DNA of 64,000 bases from Streptomyces marinisediminis. GTDB lineage: Bacteria; Actinomycetota; Actinomycetes; Streptomycetales; Streptomycetaceae. The stretch is taken from positions 62,001-126,000 of the forward strand of contig NZ_JAPKFL010000007.1 of assembly GCF_026262575.1 (NCBI RefSeq), read 5' to 3'. The position numbers and the translations under genes were made by a program. The notes beneath the pieces are model-generated. The model saw nothing but the letters and a program-made list of their open reading frames with translations. It was not told the DNA's origin and made no database searches. Below are positions 17,104 to 25,031 of this stretch, in pieces (positions within the stretch are counted from its first letter, which is position 1; every line of letters begins with the position of its first letter).

Positions 17104-17846
17104 GGGGCGGCCTCCAGCAGCGTCCGCGCGGCGCGCACGTGCAGCCCGACGCGGGCGTCGCTCGCGCCGCCGAGGTGGTGCACGAAGGCGAGCCCGTTCG
17201 GCAGGCCCAGGGACGGCGGCACCCCGGGGACCAGCGCGAGCCAGCGGCCGAGCCCGGCGGCCTGCGCCCAGTCGCGGCGGCGCACGGCGCGCACGAAGCC
17301 CCGGGCCAGGTCGACGGGGCGCTTGACGGCGGCGGTGGCCAGCGCGGAGTCCACGCCGGGCAGCGCGAGGGAGGCGAGCTGGGAGAGGCGGAACGCGAGC
17401 CGGGGCCACGGCTCGTCCGCCGTCCACCCGGCGTCGGGCGCGGTGCCGGGCAGGCCGTCGCCGGTGAGGGTGCGCAGCGCGGCGTCCAGGCCCCAGTGGC
17501 TCCAGGCGGTGACGGCGGTGGCGTCCGCGCCGGGCGGGTAGGCGTCGCGGGCGGCGGTGGCCAGGGCCACGTCGTCGGGGTCGGGCGGGGTGCCGAGCAG
17601 CAGGGCGGGGGCGAGCACGTCGGCGCCCAGGACGCGGGCGGCGGCGACGAGCACCGGGTCGTCCGGCGTCCGCTCGACGGCGGCGGCCAGCGGGCCGGAG
17701 ACCGCAGCCGCGGTCTCGGGGGCGGCCTCCGGCCCGGGGGACGCGGACGAGCGGCTGCCCCCGCCCGCGAGGGCGGAGGCAACCACTGCGGCGATGTTCT
17801 GGACCGCGTCCGGCAGCACGGAAGCGGCCCCGCTGGCATCACTCAC
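17100..17846 (-). CDS. Unknown protein of the peptide/DUF6895 operon
   Basis: The 248-residue product is Ala/Pro-rich and helical, with an amphipathic N-terminus (VLPDAVQNIAAVVASALAGG) and a central part including TAWSHWGLDAALRTLTGDGL and RDWAQAAGLGRWLALVPGVPP. I recognise no family. It starts 10 bases after the stop of the 62-residue peptide and overlaps the next gene by four bases. Its place directly after the peptide suggests a partner role such as peptide recognition, modification or immunity, but nothing in the sequence decides between these. Confidence 0.6.
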   Translation of the reverse strand: MSDASGAASVLPDAVQNIAAVVASALAGGGSRSSASPGPEAAPETAAAVSGPLAAAVERTPDDPVLVAAARVLGADVLAPALLLGTPPDPDDVALATAARDAYPPGADATAVTAWSHWGLDAALRTLTGDGLPGTAPDAGWTADEPWPRLAFRLSQLASLALPGVDSALATAAVKRPVDLARGFVRAVRRRDWAQAAGLGRWLALVPGVPPSLGLPNGLAFVHHLGGASDARVGLHVRAARTLLEAAP

Positions 17847-17856
17847 GAGCCTGGAG

Positions 17857-18045
17857 TCACCCCTTCTTCGGCTTCGGTTCCGGGGGCGCGAGCAGCAGCA
17901 GCCCGGCGAGCAGCAGCAGGCCGCCGCACTCGCGGGAGTCGCGGTACACGCCCTCGGCCTCGGCCGAATTCAGCAGTGCGTCCACATCCGGGGTCAGCGC
18001 CTCGCGCGTGACGGGGGCCGTGGTCGGTTCGTTCAGGGGAAGCAT
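17857..18045 (-). CDS. 62-residue peptide, candidate precursor or small membrane-active peptide
   Basis: The first 40 residues are acidic and polar (LTPDVDALLNSAEAEGVYRD). They are followed by one Cys, a double Gly and a strongly hydrophobic C-terminus (CGGLLLLAGLLLLAPPEP) with a basic tail (KPKKG). This leader-plus-core layout, with Gly-Gly before the hydrophobic stretch, resembles a ribosomal peptide precursor; a short membrane-active peptide is the alternative. GAAGGAG sits at ideal spacing before the ATG, so it is strongly translated if transcribed. It heads a five-gene coupled operon. I know no described homologue. Confidence 0.6.
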   Translation of the reverse strand: MLPLNEPTTAPVTREALTPDVDALLNSAEAEGVYRDSRECGGLLLLAGLLLLAPPEPKPKKG

Positions 18046-18195
18046 AGGTTCAACTCCTTCACATATGCCCCTTTTGTTCCTACCGTTCCATTGAAGGCGC
18101 TTTCGTCACATGCGCAACACGGGGGCGGGATGCGGGACCATGGGGTGCGGCGGGCGGGGAGCCGGCGTCCGCCGCCGAGGAACCTGGAGGCCCGT

Positions 18196-19842
18196 GTGTC
18201 CTGCCTGATCGTCCAGAGCGACAAGACGCTGCTGCTCGAAGTCGACCACGAGGGAGCGGAGGCGTGCCGCCGCGCCATCGCGCCGTTCGCGGAGCTGGAG
18301 CGGGCGCCCGAGCACATCCACACCTACCGGGTCACGCCGCTGGGCCTGTGGAACGCGCGGGCGGCCGGACACGACGCGGAGCAGGTCGTGGACGCCCTGG
18401 TGACGTACTCGCGCTACCCGGTGCCGCACTCGCTGCTCGTGGACGTCGCCGAGACCATGGACCGCTACGGGCGCCTCACCCTCTCCCGGGACCCGGCGCA
18501 CGGACTGGTGCTGCGGACCACCGACCGGCCGGTGCTGGAGGAGGTGCTGCGCGCCAAGCGGATCATGCCGCTGGTGGGCGCGCGGATCGACGAGGACACC
18601 GTCGTCGTCCACCCCTCCGAGCGGGGCCAGATCAAGCAGGCGCTGCTCAAGCTCGGCTGGCCCGCCGAGGACCTGGCCGGCTACATCGACGGCGAGGCCC
18701 ACCCCATCGCGCTGCGCGAGGACGACTGGGCGCTGCGCCCGTACCAGCGGCAGGCCGTCGAGGGGTTCTGGCACGGCGGCTCCGGCGTCGTCGTCCTGCC
18801 CTGCGGCGCGGGCAAGACGCTGGTGGGCGCGGGCGCGATGGCGCGGGCCGAGGCGACGACGCTGATCCTGGTCACCAACACCGTCTCCGCGCGGCAGTGG
18901 AAGAGCGAGCTGGTGCGCCGCACCTCGCTGACCGAGGACGAGATCGGCGAGTACAGCGGGACGAAGAAGGAGATCCGCCCGGTCACCATCGCCACCTACC
19001 AGGTCCTCACGACGAAGCGGAAGGGCGTCTACCCGCACCTGGAGCTGTTCGACTCCCGGGACTGGGGCCTGATCGTCTACGACGAGGTGCACCTGCTGCC
19101 CGCGCCCGTCTTCAAGTTCACCGCCGACCTCCAGGCGCGCCGCCGCCTCGGCCTGACGGCCACCCTGGTGCGCGAGGACGGCCGCGAGTCCGACGTCTTC
19201 TCCCTCATCGGCCCCAAGCGGTTCGACGCGCCGTGGAAGGAGATCGAGGCCCAGGGGTACATCGCCCCGGCCGACTGCGTGGAGGTCCGCGTCAGCCTCA
19301 CCGACTCCGAGCGGCTGGCCTACGCCACCGCGGAGCCGGAGGAGAAGTACCGCTTCTGCGCCACCACGCCGTCCAAACTGGCGGTGACCGAGTCCCTGGT
19401 GCGCCGCCACTCCGGCGACCAGACCCTGGTCATCGGCCAGTACATCGACCAGCTCGACGAGCTCGGCGAACGGCTGGGCGCCCCCGTGATCAAGGGCGAG
19501 ACGAGCAACACCCAGCGCGAGAAGCTGTTCGACGCCTTCCGCTCCGGGGAGCTGTCGGTCCTCGTCGTCTCCAAGGTCGCCAACTTCTCCATCGATCTGC
19601 CGGAGGCGACGGTCGCCATCCAGGTCTCCGGCACGTTCGGCTCCCGCCAGGAGGAGGCCCAGCGCCTGGGCCGGGTGCTGCGCCCCAAGGCCGACGGGCA
19701 CGAGGCGCGCTTCTACTCCGTCGTCGCCCGCGACACCGTCGACCAGGACTTCGCCGCCCACCGCCAGCGCTTCCTGGCCGAGCAGGGGTACGCGTACCGC
19801 ATCGTCGACGCGACGGATCTGCCGGAGGAGGAGGCGGCGTAG
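18196..19842 (+). CDS. XPB-type DNA helicase (superfamily 2)
   Basis: The 548-residue protein is a bacterial XPB homologue. An N-terminal domain of about 190 residues precedes RPYQRQAVEGF (Q-motif region), Walker A PCGAGKT, Walker B as the variant DEVH in IVYDEVHLL, motif III LTAT, and a C-terminal helicase lobe with LVVSKVANFSIDLPEA and QRLGRVLRPK. It should unwind DNA 3' to 5' using ATP, in repair or transcription-coupled processes. GTG at 18196 has GGAGG five bases upstream. It is divergent from the 62-residue peptide gene, and the 150 bases between them hold both promoters. Confidence 0.9.
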   Translation: MSCLIVQSDKTLLLEVDHEGAEACRRAIAPFAELERAPEHIHTYRVTPLGLWNARAAGHDAEQVVDALVTYSRYPVPHSLLVDVAETMDRYGRLTLSRDPAHGLVLRTTDRPVLEEVLRAKRIMPLVGARIDEDTVVVHPSERGQIKQALLKLGWPAEDLAGYIDGEAHPIALREDDWALRPYQRQAVEGFWHGGSGVVVLPCGAGKTLVGAGAMARAEATTLILVTNTVSARQWKSELVRRTSLTEDEIGEYSGTKKEIRPVTIATYQVLTTKRKGVYPHLELFDSRDWGLIVYDEVHLLPAPVFKFTADLQARRRLGLTATLVREDGRESDVFSLIGPKRFDAPWKEIEAQGYIAPADCVEVRVSLTDSERLAYATAEPEEKYRFCATTPSKLAVTESLVRRHSGDQTLVIGQYIDQLDELGERLGAPVIKGETSNTQREKLFDAFRSGELSVLVVSKVANFSIDLPEATVAIQVSGTFGSRQEEAQRLGRVLRPKADGHEARFYSVVARDTVDQDFAAHRQRFLAEQGYAYRIVDATDLPEEEAA

Positions 19843-19960
19843 TCCGCGGCCCGCGGGCGGCGCGCTTCCCGGGGCGCCGGGGCGGCCGGCCCCTCCGCGC
19901 GCCCGCACCGCCCAGCGACCGCCCACCCGGCGCGCGGGGAGGCGCACGCCGGGGGCGGCC

Positions 19961-22063
19961 TCACCCCGCGAGCGCCGTCGGCAGCGGGGCGGCGTGGACG
20001 ACCGTCAGGGCGGAGACCGCGCGGGTGAGGCAGACGTACAGGCGGCGCAGGCCCGTGCGGTCGTCCGGCTCGCCGTCGACGACGGCCGCCGGCTCGTCCA
20101 GCACCACCGCGTCGTACTCCAGGCCCTTGGCCAGCGAGGCGGGCACGAGGGTGAGACGGACCTCGGCGGTCGTCTCCTCGCCGGGGGCCAGGAACGGCAG
20201 CCCCGCGGCGTTCAGGGCGGCCGTCAGCTCCGGCAGGCGGGCGTCGGCGGCGATGAGGCCGACGGAGCCCTCGCGGGCGAGCGCGGCCCGGCACGCGGCC
20301 ACCGCCCCGGCCGTCGGCTCCGGCACCCGGCGCACCGCGAAGTCGCCCGGCGAGGTGCGCACCGACGTCGCCGGGGCCAGCTCCGGCGCGATGGCCGGCA
20401 GCAGGCGTGCGGCGTAGGCGATGACCTCGCGCGGCACGCGGAAGCCCCGGGTCAGCTCCGCCACCACCGCCTCCGGCTTGCCCAGGTGGCGCAGGGCCTC
20501 CGCCCAGGACGCGGTGGCCCACGGCGTCGTGCCCTGGGCGAGATCGCCGAGCACCGTCGCCGACCCGGTGGCGCAGCGGCGGCCCACCGCGCGGTACTGC
20601 ATCGGCGAGAGGTCCTGCGCCTCGTCCAGCACGACGTGGCCCAGCGAGGGCGTGCGCGTCACCAGGTCCATGGCCTCGTCCACGAGCACCGTGTCGGCCA
20701 CCGTCCAGGGCGCCGTGCGCACGCCGCGCGCGGGCCGGTCCCACAGCACGGCCTTCTGTTCCTCGGCGGTCAGCAGTCCGGCGGCGTGCGCGGCGAGGAA
20801 GTCGGCGTCGGACAGCAGGCGCAGCACCAGCTTCGCCGGGTCCACCGGCGGCCAGCACGCCTTCACCGCGGCCTTGACGGCGGCGCTGCGGGCGACGGCG
20901 TCCTGCACCCGGTCGTCCGGGGCCTCGCCGGAGCGCTCCATGCGCACCAGCACCGCGTGCGCGATGCGCTGCGGCAGGGCCTCGCGCGCGGCGCCGTACC
21001 GCAGGCCGCGCGCCAGCAGCTCCTCGACGAGCTCGGCGAGCTCGTGCGCCGGGACGCGCCAGCGCCGGGAGCCGCGCACGACGACGCACGGCTCGGTGGG
21101 CGCCGACACCTGGGCCCGCAGCGCGCGGCGCAGCACCCGGGCCATGCGCGCGTCGCCCTTGAGCGCCGCCGCCCCGGCGTCGTCGGTCCCGCGCACCGGC
21201 ACGTGGGCGGTCAGCTCGTCCACCGTCGCCTGGCGCACGTGCAGCTCACCGAGGGCGGGCAGCACCTGCTCGATGTAGCGCAGGAACGAGGCGTTCGGAC
21301 CGAGCACCAGCGTCCCCGACCGGGCCAGCCGCTCGCGGTGCGCGTACAGCAGGTAGGCCACCCGGTGCAGGCCGACCGCCGTCTTCCCGGTGCCGGGCGC
21401 GCCCTGCACGCACACGGTGCCCTCGACGCCGGCGCGCACGATCTCGTCCTGCTCGGGCTGGATGGTGGCGACGATGTCGCGCATCGGGCCGACGCGGGGG
21501 CGTTCGATCTCCCGCTGGAGCAGCGCGCTGTCGCTCCCGCGGGCCGCCTCGCGCGGGTCGGCCAGGTGCTCGTCCTCGTACGCGGTCAGCTCGCCGCCGG
21601 TGTAGCCGAAGCGGCGGCGCAGCGCGACGCCCCGCGGGTCGCGGGGCGAGGCGCGGTAGAACGGCTGGGAGACGGGGGCGCGCCAGTCGACGACCATGGG
21701 CTCGCCCGTGGCGTCGTGCACGTGGCGGCGGCCGATGTAGTACCGGCTGCCGGCGTACCGGCCGGGACCGGAGCCCGCCGCGGCCCGGCCGTCCGTGGGG
21801 TGCGCGGGGCCCGGGCTCTCCGCCGGGCCGGGATCGTCCGCGTAGTCGAGGCGGCCGAAGAACAGCGGGGTGCCGGCCAGGTCGGCGAGCGCGGTGACGC
21901 GCGCCTCCATCTCGGCCTCCAGCACGGACGCGTTGACCCAGTTGGCGGCGACGTCGGTGAGGTCGAGGGCCTGGACGTCCTCGCGCATCGTGCGCAGCGC
22001 GGCGCGGGACGCGGCGAGGTGGGCCCGCTCGCGGTCGAGCGGGCCGTGGGCAGGGGCGGGCAC
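19961..22063 (-). CDS. helR: HelR/HelD-type RNA polymerase-associated ATPase
   Basis: The 700-residue protein has the UvrD-like plan of HelD-family factors: an N-terminal arm, then Walker A QGAPGTGKTAVGLHRVAYLL, Walker B HVVLDEAQDLSPMQY and late motif LRRLYVCLTRAVSALTVVH. Family members bind RNA polymerase and release stalled or inhibitor-bound enzyme. The actinobacterial HelR branch is known for rifamycin tolerance, and assignment to it is by overall resemblance. GTG at 22063 was chosen because GGAAGGA lies eight bases upstream and the more distal frame is Arg/Pro noise. It converges with the XPB gene. Confidence 0.82.
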   Translation of the reverse strand: MPAPAHGPLDRERAHLAASRAALRTMREDVQALDLTDVAANWVNASVLEAEMEARVTALADLAGTPLFFGRLDYADDPGPAESPGPAHPTDGRAAAGSGPGRYAGSRYYIGRRHVHDATGEPMVVDWRAPVSQPFYRASPRDPRGVALRRRFGYTGGELTAYEDEHLADPREAARGSDSALLQREIERPRVGPMRDIVATIQPEQDEIVRAGVEGTVCVQGAPGTGKTAVGLHRVAYLLYAHRERLARSGTLVLGPNASFLRYIEQVLPALGELHVRQATVDELTAHVPVRGTDDAGAAALKGDARMARVLRRALRAQVSAPTEPCVVVRGSRRWRVPAHELAELVEELLARGLRYGAAREALPQRIAHAVLVRMERSGEAPDDRVQDAVARSAAVKAAVKACWPPVDPAKLVLRLLSDADFLAAHAAGLLTAEEQKAVLWDRPARGVRTAPWTVADTVLVDEAMDLVTRTPSLGHVVLDEAQDLSPMQYRAVGRRCATGSATVLGDLAQGTTPWATASWAEALRHLGKPEAVVAELTRGFRVPREVIAYAARLLPAIAPELAPATSVRTSPGDFAVRRVPEPTAGAVAACRAALAREGSVGLIAADARLPELTAALNAAGLPFLAPGEETTAEVRLTLVPASLAKGLEYDAVVLDEPAAVVDGEPDDRTGLRRLYVCLTRAVSALTVVHAAPLPTALAG

Positions 22064-22117
22064 GGCGGGTCCTTCCGGGGGTCTGCTGCGGGGCCGCGCG
22101 GGGCGGCACGGAACGGG

Positions 22118-22137
22118 CGGCCGGTGCCGACCGGCCG
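22118..22137. promoter_or_regulatory. 8-bp inverted repeat upstream of helR
   Basis: CGGCCGGT and its exact complement ACCGGCCG are separated by four bases, 55 bases before the helR start. It could be an operator or a leader hairpin. About 30 bases further upstream (22165-22174) is GCGGCAAGGC, part of the rifamycin-associated element as I remember it. Confidence 0.35.
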
Positions 22138-22372
22138 CGGTCCTCCCCGGAGCGACGCCGGGAGGCGGCAAGGCGCGCGAGTGTACCCGCGCCGACTCCT
22201 CGGCGGCGACCGGATTTCTCCGCCCCGTCACCCGCGCGGCGGGCGGACGTCCCCCGCCCCGCCGGACGGCCCGTCCCGGCCGTGCGGACGCGCGCGGTCG
22301 CGGGGCGCGCGGTCGCGGGGCGTACGGACCGGCCCCGCGGACCGGGCACGCGGGCCCGGGCGAGCGCCCGGC

Positions 22373-22414
22373 GGGTCAGGGCAGGCGGGTCAGGGCAGGT
22401 GGGTCAGGGCAGGT
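22373..22414. repeat. Three tandem 14-bp repeats over the XRE gene stop codon
   Basis: The unit GGGTCAGGGCAGGY occurs three times without interruption. On the minus strand each unit contains TGA in CTGCCCTGACCC, so the stop codon of the cupin regulator lies in one copy and further stop-like triplets follow. The array probably arose by replication slippage. Confidence 0.8.
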
Positions 22415-22976
22415 GGGCGTGGGGGGCGCCGGGGTCGGCGCCGTCGTCGCAGACCAGCAGGAGGAGCGCGGCCCGCTCCTCACTCAGTGAGCGGACCTTG
22501 TGCGGCGTCGTGGCCTTGAAGTAGACGGAGTCACCCGGCCCGAGCTCGATGGCGCGGTTGCCCAGGAGCAGTTCGGCGCGCCCGGCGTGGACGAAGAGGA
22601 ACTCCTCGCCGGGGTGGTCGCGGAAGGGCGTGGAGTCGTTGGTGTGCGGCGGGTGGAGCATGAACGGGGTCATCCGCTTGGTGCTGGCCTGGAGGGCGAT
22701 GCCCTCGTAGCGCGAGCCGGGCTCGTGCTCGCTCGTCAGCGGCTGCCGCTCCCCCGCCCGCGTCACGGTGACGTCCGCGAGCTGTTCGGAGTCGACGAAC
22801 AGGGTGTCCAGCGGGACCCCGAGGGCGCGGGCCAGGGCGGCGCTGACGGCGATCGACGGCGTGCTCTGCCCCCGTTCGACCTTGGACAGATAGCTCTTGG
22901 TCACTCCGGCGCGCACGGCGAGGACCTCCAGCGTCATCAACCGCTCCTTGCGCAACTGCCGTACCCGACTGATCAC
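22404..22976 (-). CDS. XRE-family regulator with cupin sensor domain
   Basis: The 190-residue protein has an N-terminal HTH (about residues 4-58, LEVLAVRAGVTKSYLSKVER) and a C-terminal cupin (about 110-180, HPGEEFLFVHAGRAELLLG and LGPGDSVYFKATTPHKVRS). This is the arrangement of small-molecule-responsive repressors such as PuuR/SutR types. It is divergent from an aldolase gene, and a long palindrome lies between the two, so it probably controls that operon and itself. The GTG start has GAAGGGG upstream. The effector is unknown, but a substrate of the neighbouring aldolase is a good guess. Confidence 0.85.
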   Translation of the reverse strand: MISRVRQLRKERLMTLEVLAVRAGVTKSYLSKVERGQSTPSIAVSAALARALGVPLDTLFVDSEQLADVTVTRAGERQPLTSEHEPGSRYEGIALQASTKRMTPFMLHPPHTNDSTPFRDHPGEEFLFVHAGRAELLLGNRAIELGPGDSVYFKATTPHKVRSLSEERAALLLLVCDDGADPGAPHAHLP

Positions 22977-23081
22977 CGCTCGTGCCCCTTCACGCCGCCC
23001 CGCCGCCCGTGGCAGCGGACTGGGAATCCTAGTACCCGCTCCCCGCGCTCCGGCCGGGTGCTCCGCGCGCCCCCTTCCACT

Positions 23082-23119
23082 CGGGAAACCTTGTGTCATA
23101 TAGTGCACAGTGTTTCCCG
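23082..23119. promoter_or_regulatory. 38-bp operator-like palindrome between XRE regulator and aldolase
   Basis: CGGGAAAC (23082-23089) and GTTTCCCG (23112-23119) are exact complements. Inside them TGTG (23092-23095) mirrors CACA (23106-23109) around the same centre, 23100.5. A TATAGT hexamer at 23099-23104 fits a -10 box for the aldolase gene, so bound repressor would block RNA polymerase. The region is unusually AT-rich for this genome. Confidence 0.65.
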
Positions 23120-23178
23120 GCGGTGCACCCGCACCGCCGACCGGAACGTGCCGGAACCACCGGACGGAGAGAGCGGAC

Positions 23179-23985
23179 ATGGCGACCACGCCCACGACAC
23201 TCGACGACACGAAGGACGCGCTGTACGGCCGCGCCGAGCGGCAGATGCGCGAGCACTTCGGCGACTCGGAGCTGACCACCCGACAGAAGCTGGCCCTCAC
23301 CTGCCGCAGCCTGTTCGACGGCGGTCACGACTCCGGGCTCGCCGGACAGATCACCGCCCGGGCGCAGCGGCCGGGCACCTACTACACCCAGCGGCTGGGC
23401 CTGGGGTTCGACGAGATCACCGAGGACAACCTGCTCCTGGTGGACGAGGACCTGAACGTGCTGGAGGGGGACGGCATGGCCAACCCCGCCAACCGCTTCC
23501 ACACCTGGATCTACCGGGCGCGCGAGGACGTCAACTGCATCATCCACACGCACTCGCTGCACACGGCGGCGCTCGCCATGCTGGAGGTGCCCCTCGTCGT
23601 CTCCCAGATGGACACCACGCCCCTGTACGACGACTGCGCCTTCCTCAAGGACTGGCCCGGGGTCCCCGTCGGCAACGAGGAGGGCGAGATCATCTCGGCG
23701 GCGCTCGGCGACAAGCGGGCGATCCTGCTCGCCCACCACGGCCAGCTCGTCACCGGCGGCACCGTGGAGGAGGCGTGCCACCTGGCCCACCTCATCGAGC
23801 GGGCCGCCCGGCTGCAACTCCTGGCCATGGCGGCGGGCACGCTCCAGCCCCTGCCGCCGGAGCTGGCGCGCGAGGCCCACGACTGGACCTCCAGCGACCG
23901 CCGCAACAAGGCGAACTTCGCCTACCACGCGCGCCGGGCCCTGCGCGCGCACCCCGACTGCGTGGCCGAAGGGACGACCGTCTGA
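23179..23985 (+). CDS. Class II aldolase/adducin family protein
   Basis: The 268-residue protein has the zinc-dependent class II aldolase fold. IIHTHSLHTAALAM and LLAHHGQLVTGGTVEEA supply the His ligands, and NRFHTWIYRAREDVNCI precedes them. Such enzymes split or decarboxylate hydroxy or keto acids and sugar phosphates; the substrate here is not evident. The ATG follows GGAGAGAG. Its stop overlaps the start of the DapA-like gene (TGATG), so the two products probably act in one catabolic pathway under the divergent XRE-cupin regulator. Confidence 0.8.
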   Translation: MATTPTTLDDTKDALYGRAERQMREHFGDSELTTRQKLALTCRSLFDGGHDSGLAGQITARAQRPGTYYTQRLGLGFDEITEDNLLLVDEDLNVLEGDGMANPANRFHTWIYRAREDVNCIIHTHSLHTAALAMLEVPLVVSQMDTTPLYDDCAFLKDWPGVPVGNEEGEIISAALGDKRAILLAHHGQLVTGGTVEEACHLAHLIERAARLQLLAMAAGTLQPLPPELAREAHDWTSSDRRNKANFAYHARRALRAHPDCVAEGTTV

Positions 23986-24923
23986 TGTCCACTCCTCCCC
24001 TGGCAGGCATCATCGCCTACCCCGTCACCCCCTTCTCGCCGGACTCCGGCGAGCTCGACCTGGCCGCGCTGCACCGGCTCACCGACGACCTGACGCGCGC
24101 GGGCAGCCACGCCGTCGCCCCCCTGGGCAGCACGGGCGAGAGCGCCTACCTGCGCGAGACCGAGTGGGACGCCGTCTGCGAGACCGTGCTGAACAGCGTG
24201 GCCGGACGCGTGCCGACGCTCGTCGGCGTCTCGCACTGGAGCACGGAGACCACCGTGCGGCGGGCCCGCTACGCCGCCCGGCACGGGGCCCGCGCGATCA
24301 TGGTGCTGGCGCAGACCTACTGGAAGCTGACCGGCCCGGAGCTGGAGCGGCACTTCGCCACCGTGGCCGCCGCGACCGACCTGCCCGTGATGCTCTACAA
24401 CAACCCCGGGACCAGCGGCGTCGACCTGGTGCCGGAGACCGTCGTCGCCCTGGCCCGGAAGATCCCCAACCTGACGATGGTCAAGGAGAGCTCCGGGGAC
24501 GTCGCGCGGTTCCCCGCCCTGATCGAGCGGTCCGAGGGGGCGCTGTCGGTCTACAACGGCAACAACCCCGTCGCGCTCGACGCGTTCCGGGCCGGGGCGG
24601 CCGGCTGGTGCACCGCGGCCCCCTGCCTGCTGCCCCGCTGGTGCCTGGAGCTGTACGCCGCCGTGCGCGGCGGCGCGGACCAGCGGGCCGACACCCTGCT
24701 GGCGGAGCTGCTGCCCTTCCTGCGGCTCATCGTCGACCACGGCCTGCCCCGGGCCGTCAAGGCGGGCCTGGAACTGCAGGGCAGGCCCGTCGGCCCGCCC
24801 CGGCCCCCGCTGCTGCCGCTGCCGGACGCCGAGACCCGGCGCCTGGCCGAGCTGCTGCGGAAGCTGGAGTCCCACCCGCTGCTGGACGACCCGGCCCCCG
24901 GCGCCCCGTCCGGCGGGCGCTGA
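23985..24923 (+). CDS. Dihydrodipicolinate synthase/N-acetylneuraminate lyase family protein
   Basis: The 312-residue TIM-barrel protein carries the family's LGSTGESAYL phosphate/carboxylate loop, the YNNPGTSGVDL tyrosine motif and the Schiff-base lysine in MVKESSGDV. The family performs aldol addition or cleavage with pyruvate-type substrates. Coupling to a class II aldolase under a cupin regulator points to degradation of a keto or sugar acid rather than lysine synthesis. The C-terminus has a Pro-rich stretch (VGPPRPPLLPLPD) common in the catabolic members. Confidence 0.82.
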   Translation: MSTPPLAGIIAYPVTPFSPDSGELDLAALHRLTDDLTRAGSHAVAPLGSTGESAYLRETEWDAVCETVLNSVAGRVPTLVGVSHWSTETTVRRARYAARHGARAIMVLAQTYWKLTGPELERHFATVAAATDLPVMLYNNPGTSGVDLVPETVVALARKIPNLTMVKESSGDVARFPALIERSEGALSVYNGNNPVALDAFRAGAAGWCTAAPCLLPRWCLELYAAVRGGADQRADTLLAELLPFLRLIVDHGLPRAVKAGLELQGRPVGPPRPPLLPLPDAETRRLAELLRKLESHPLLDDPAPGAPSGGR

Positions 24924-25031
24924 GGGCACACCGCCCGGCGGCCCGGGGCGCGGCGTGGCCGCGCCCCGGGCCCCACCCCCGCACGTCCGCCGGCGAAACC
25001 CGAGAAGCCCGAGGAGCCCGAGGAGCCCGCC

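Noticed and set aside
22291..22320. Two CGCGCGGTCGCGGGG-like repeats considered as a CRISPR-like array
   Set aside because: Only two short copies, no spacers of constant length and no cas genes; a GC-rich direct repeat.
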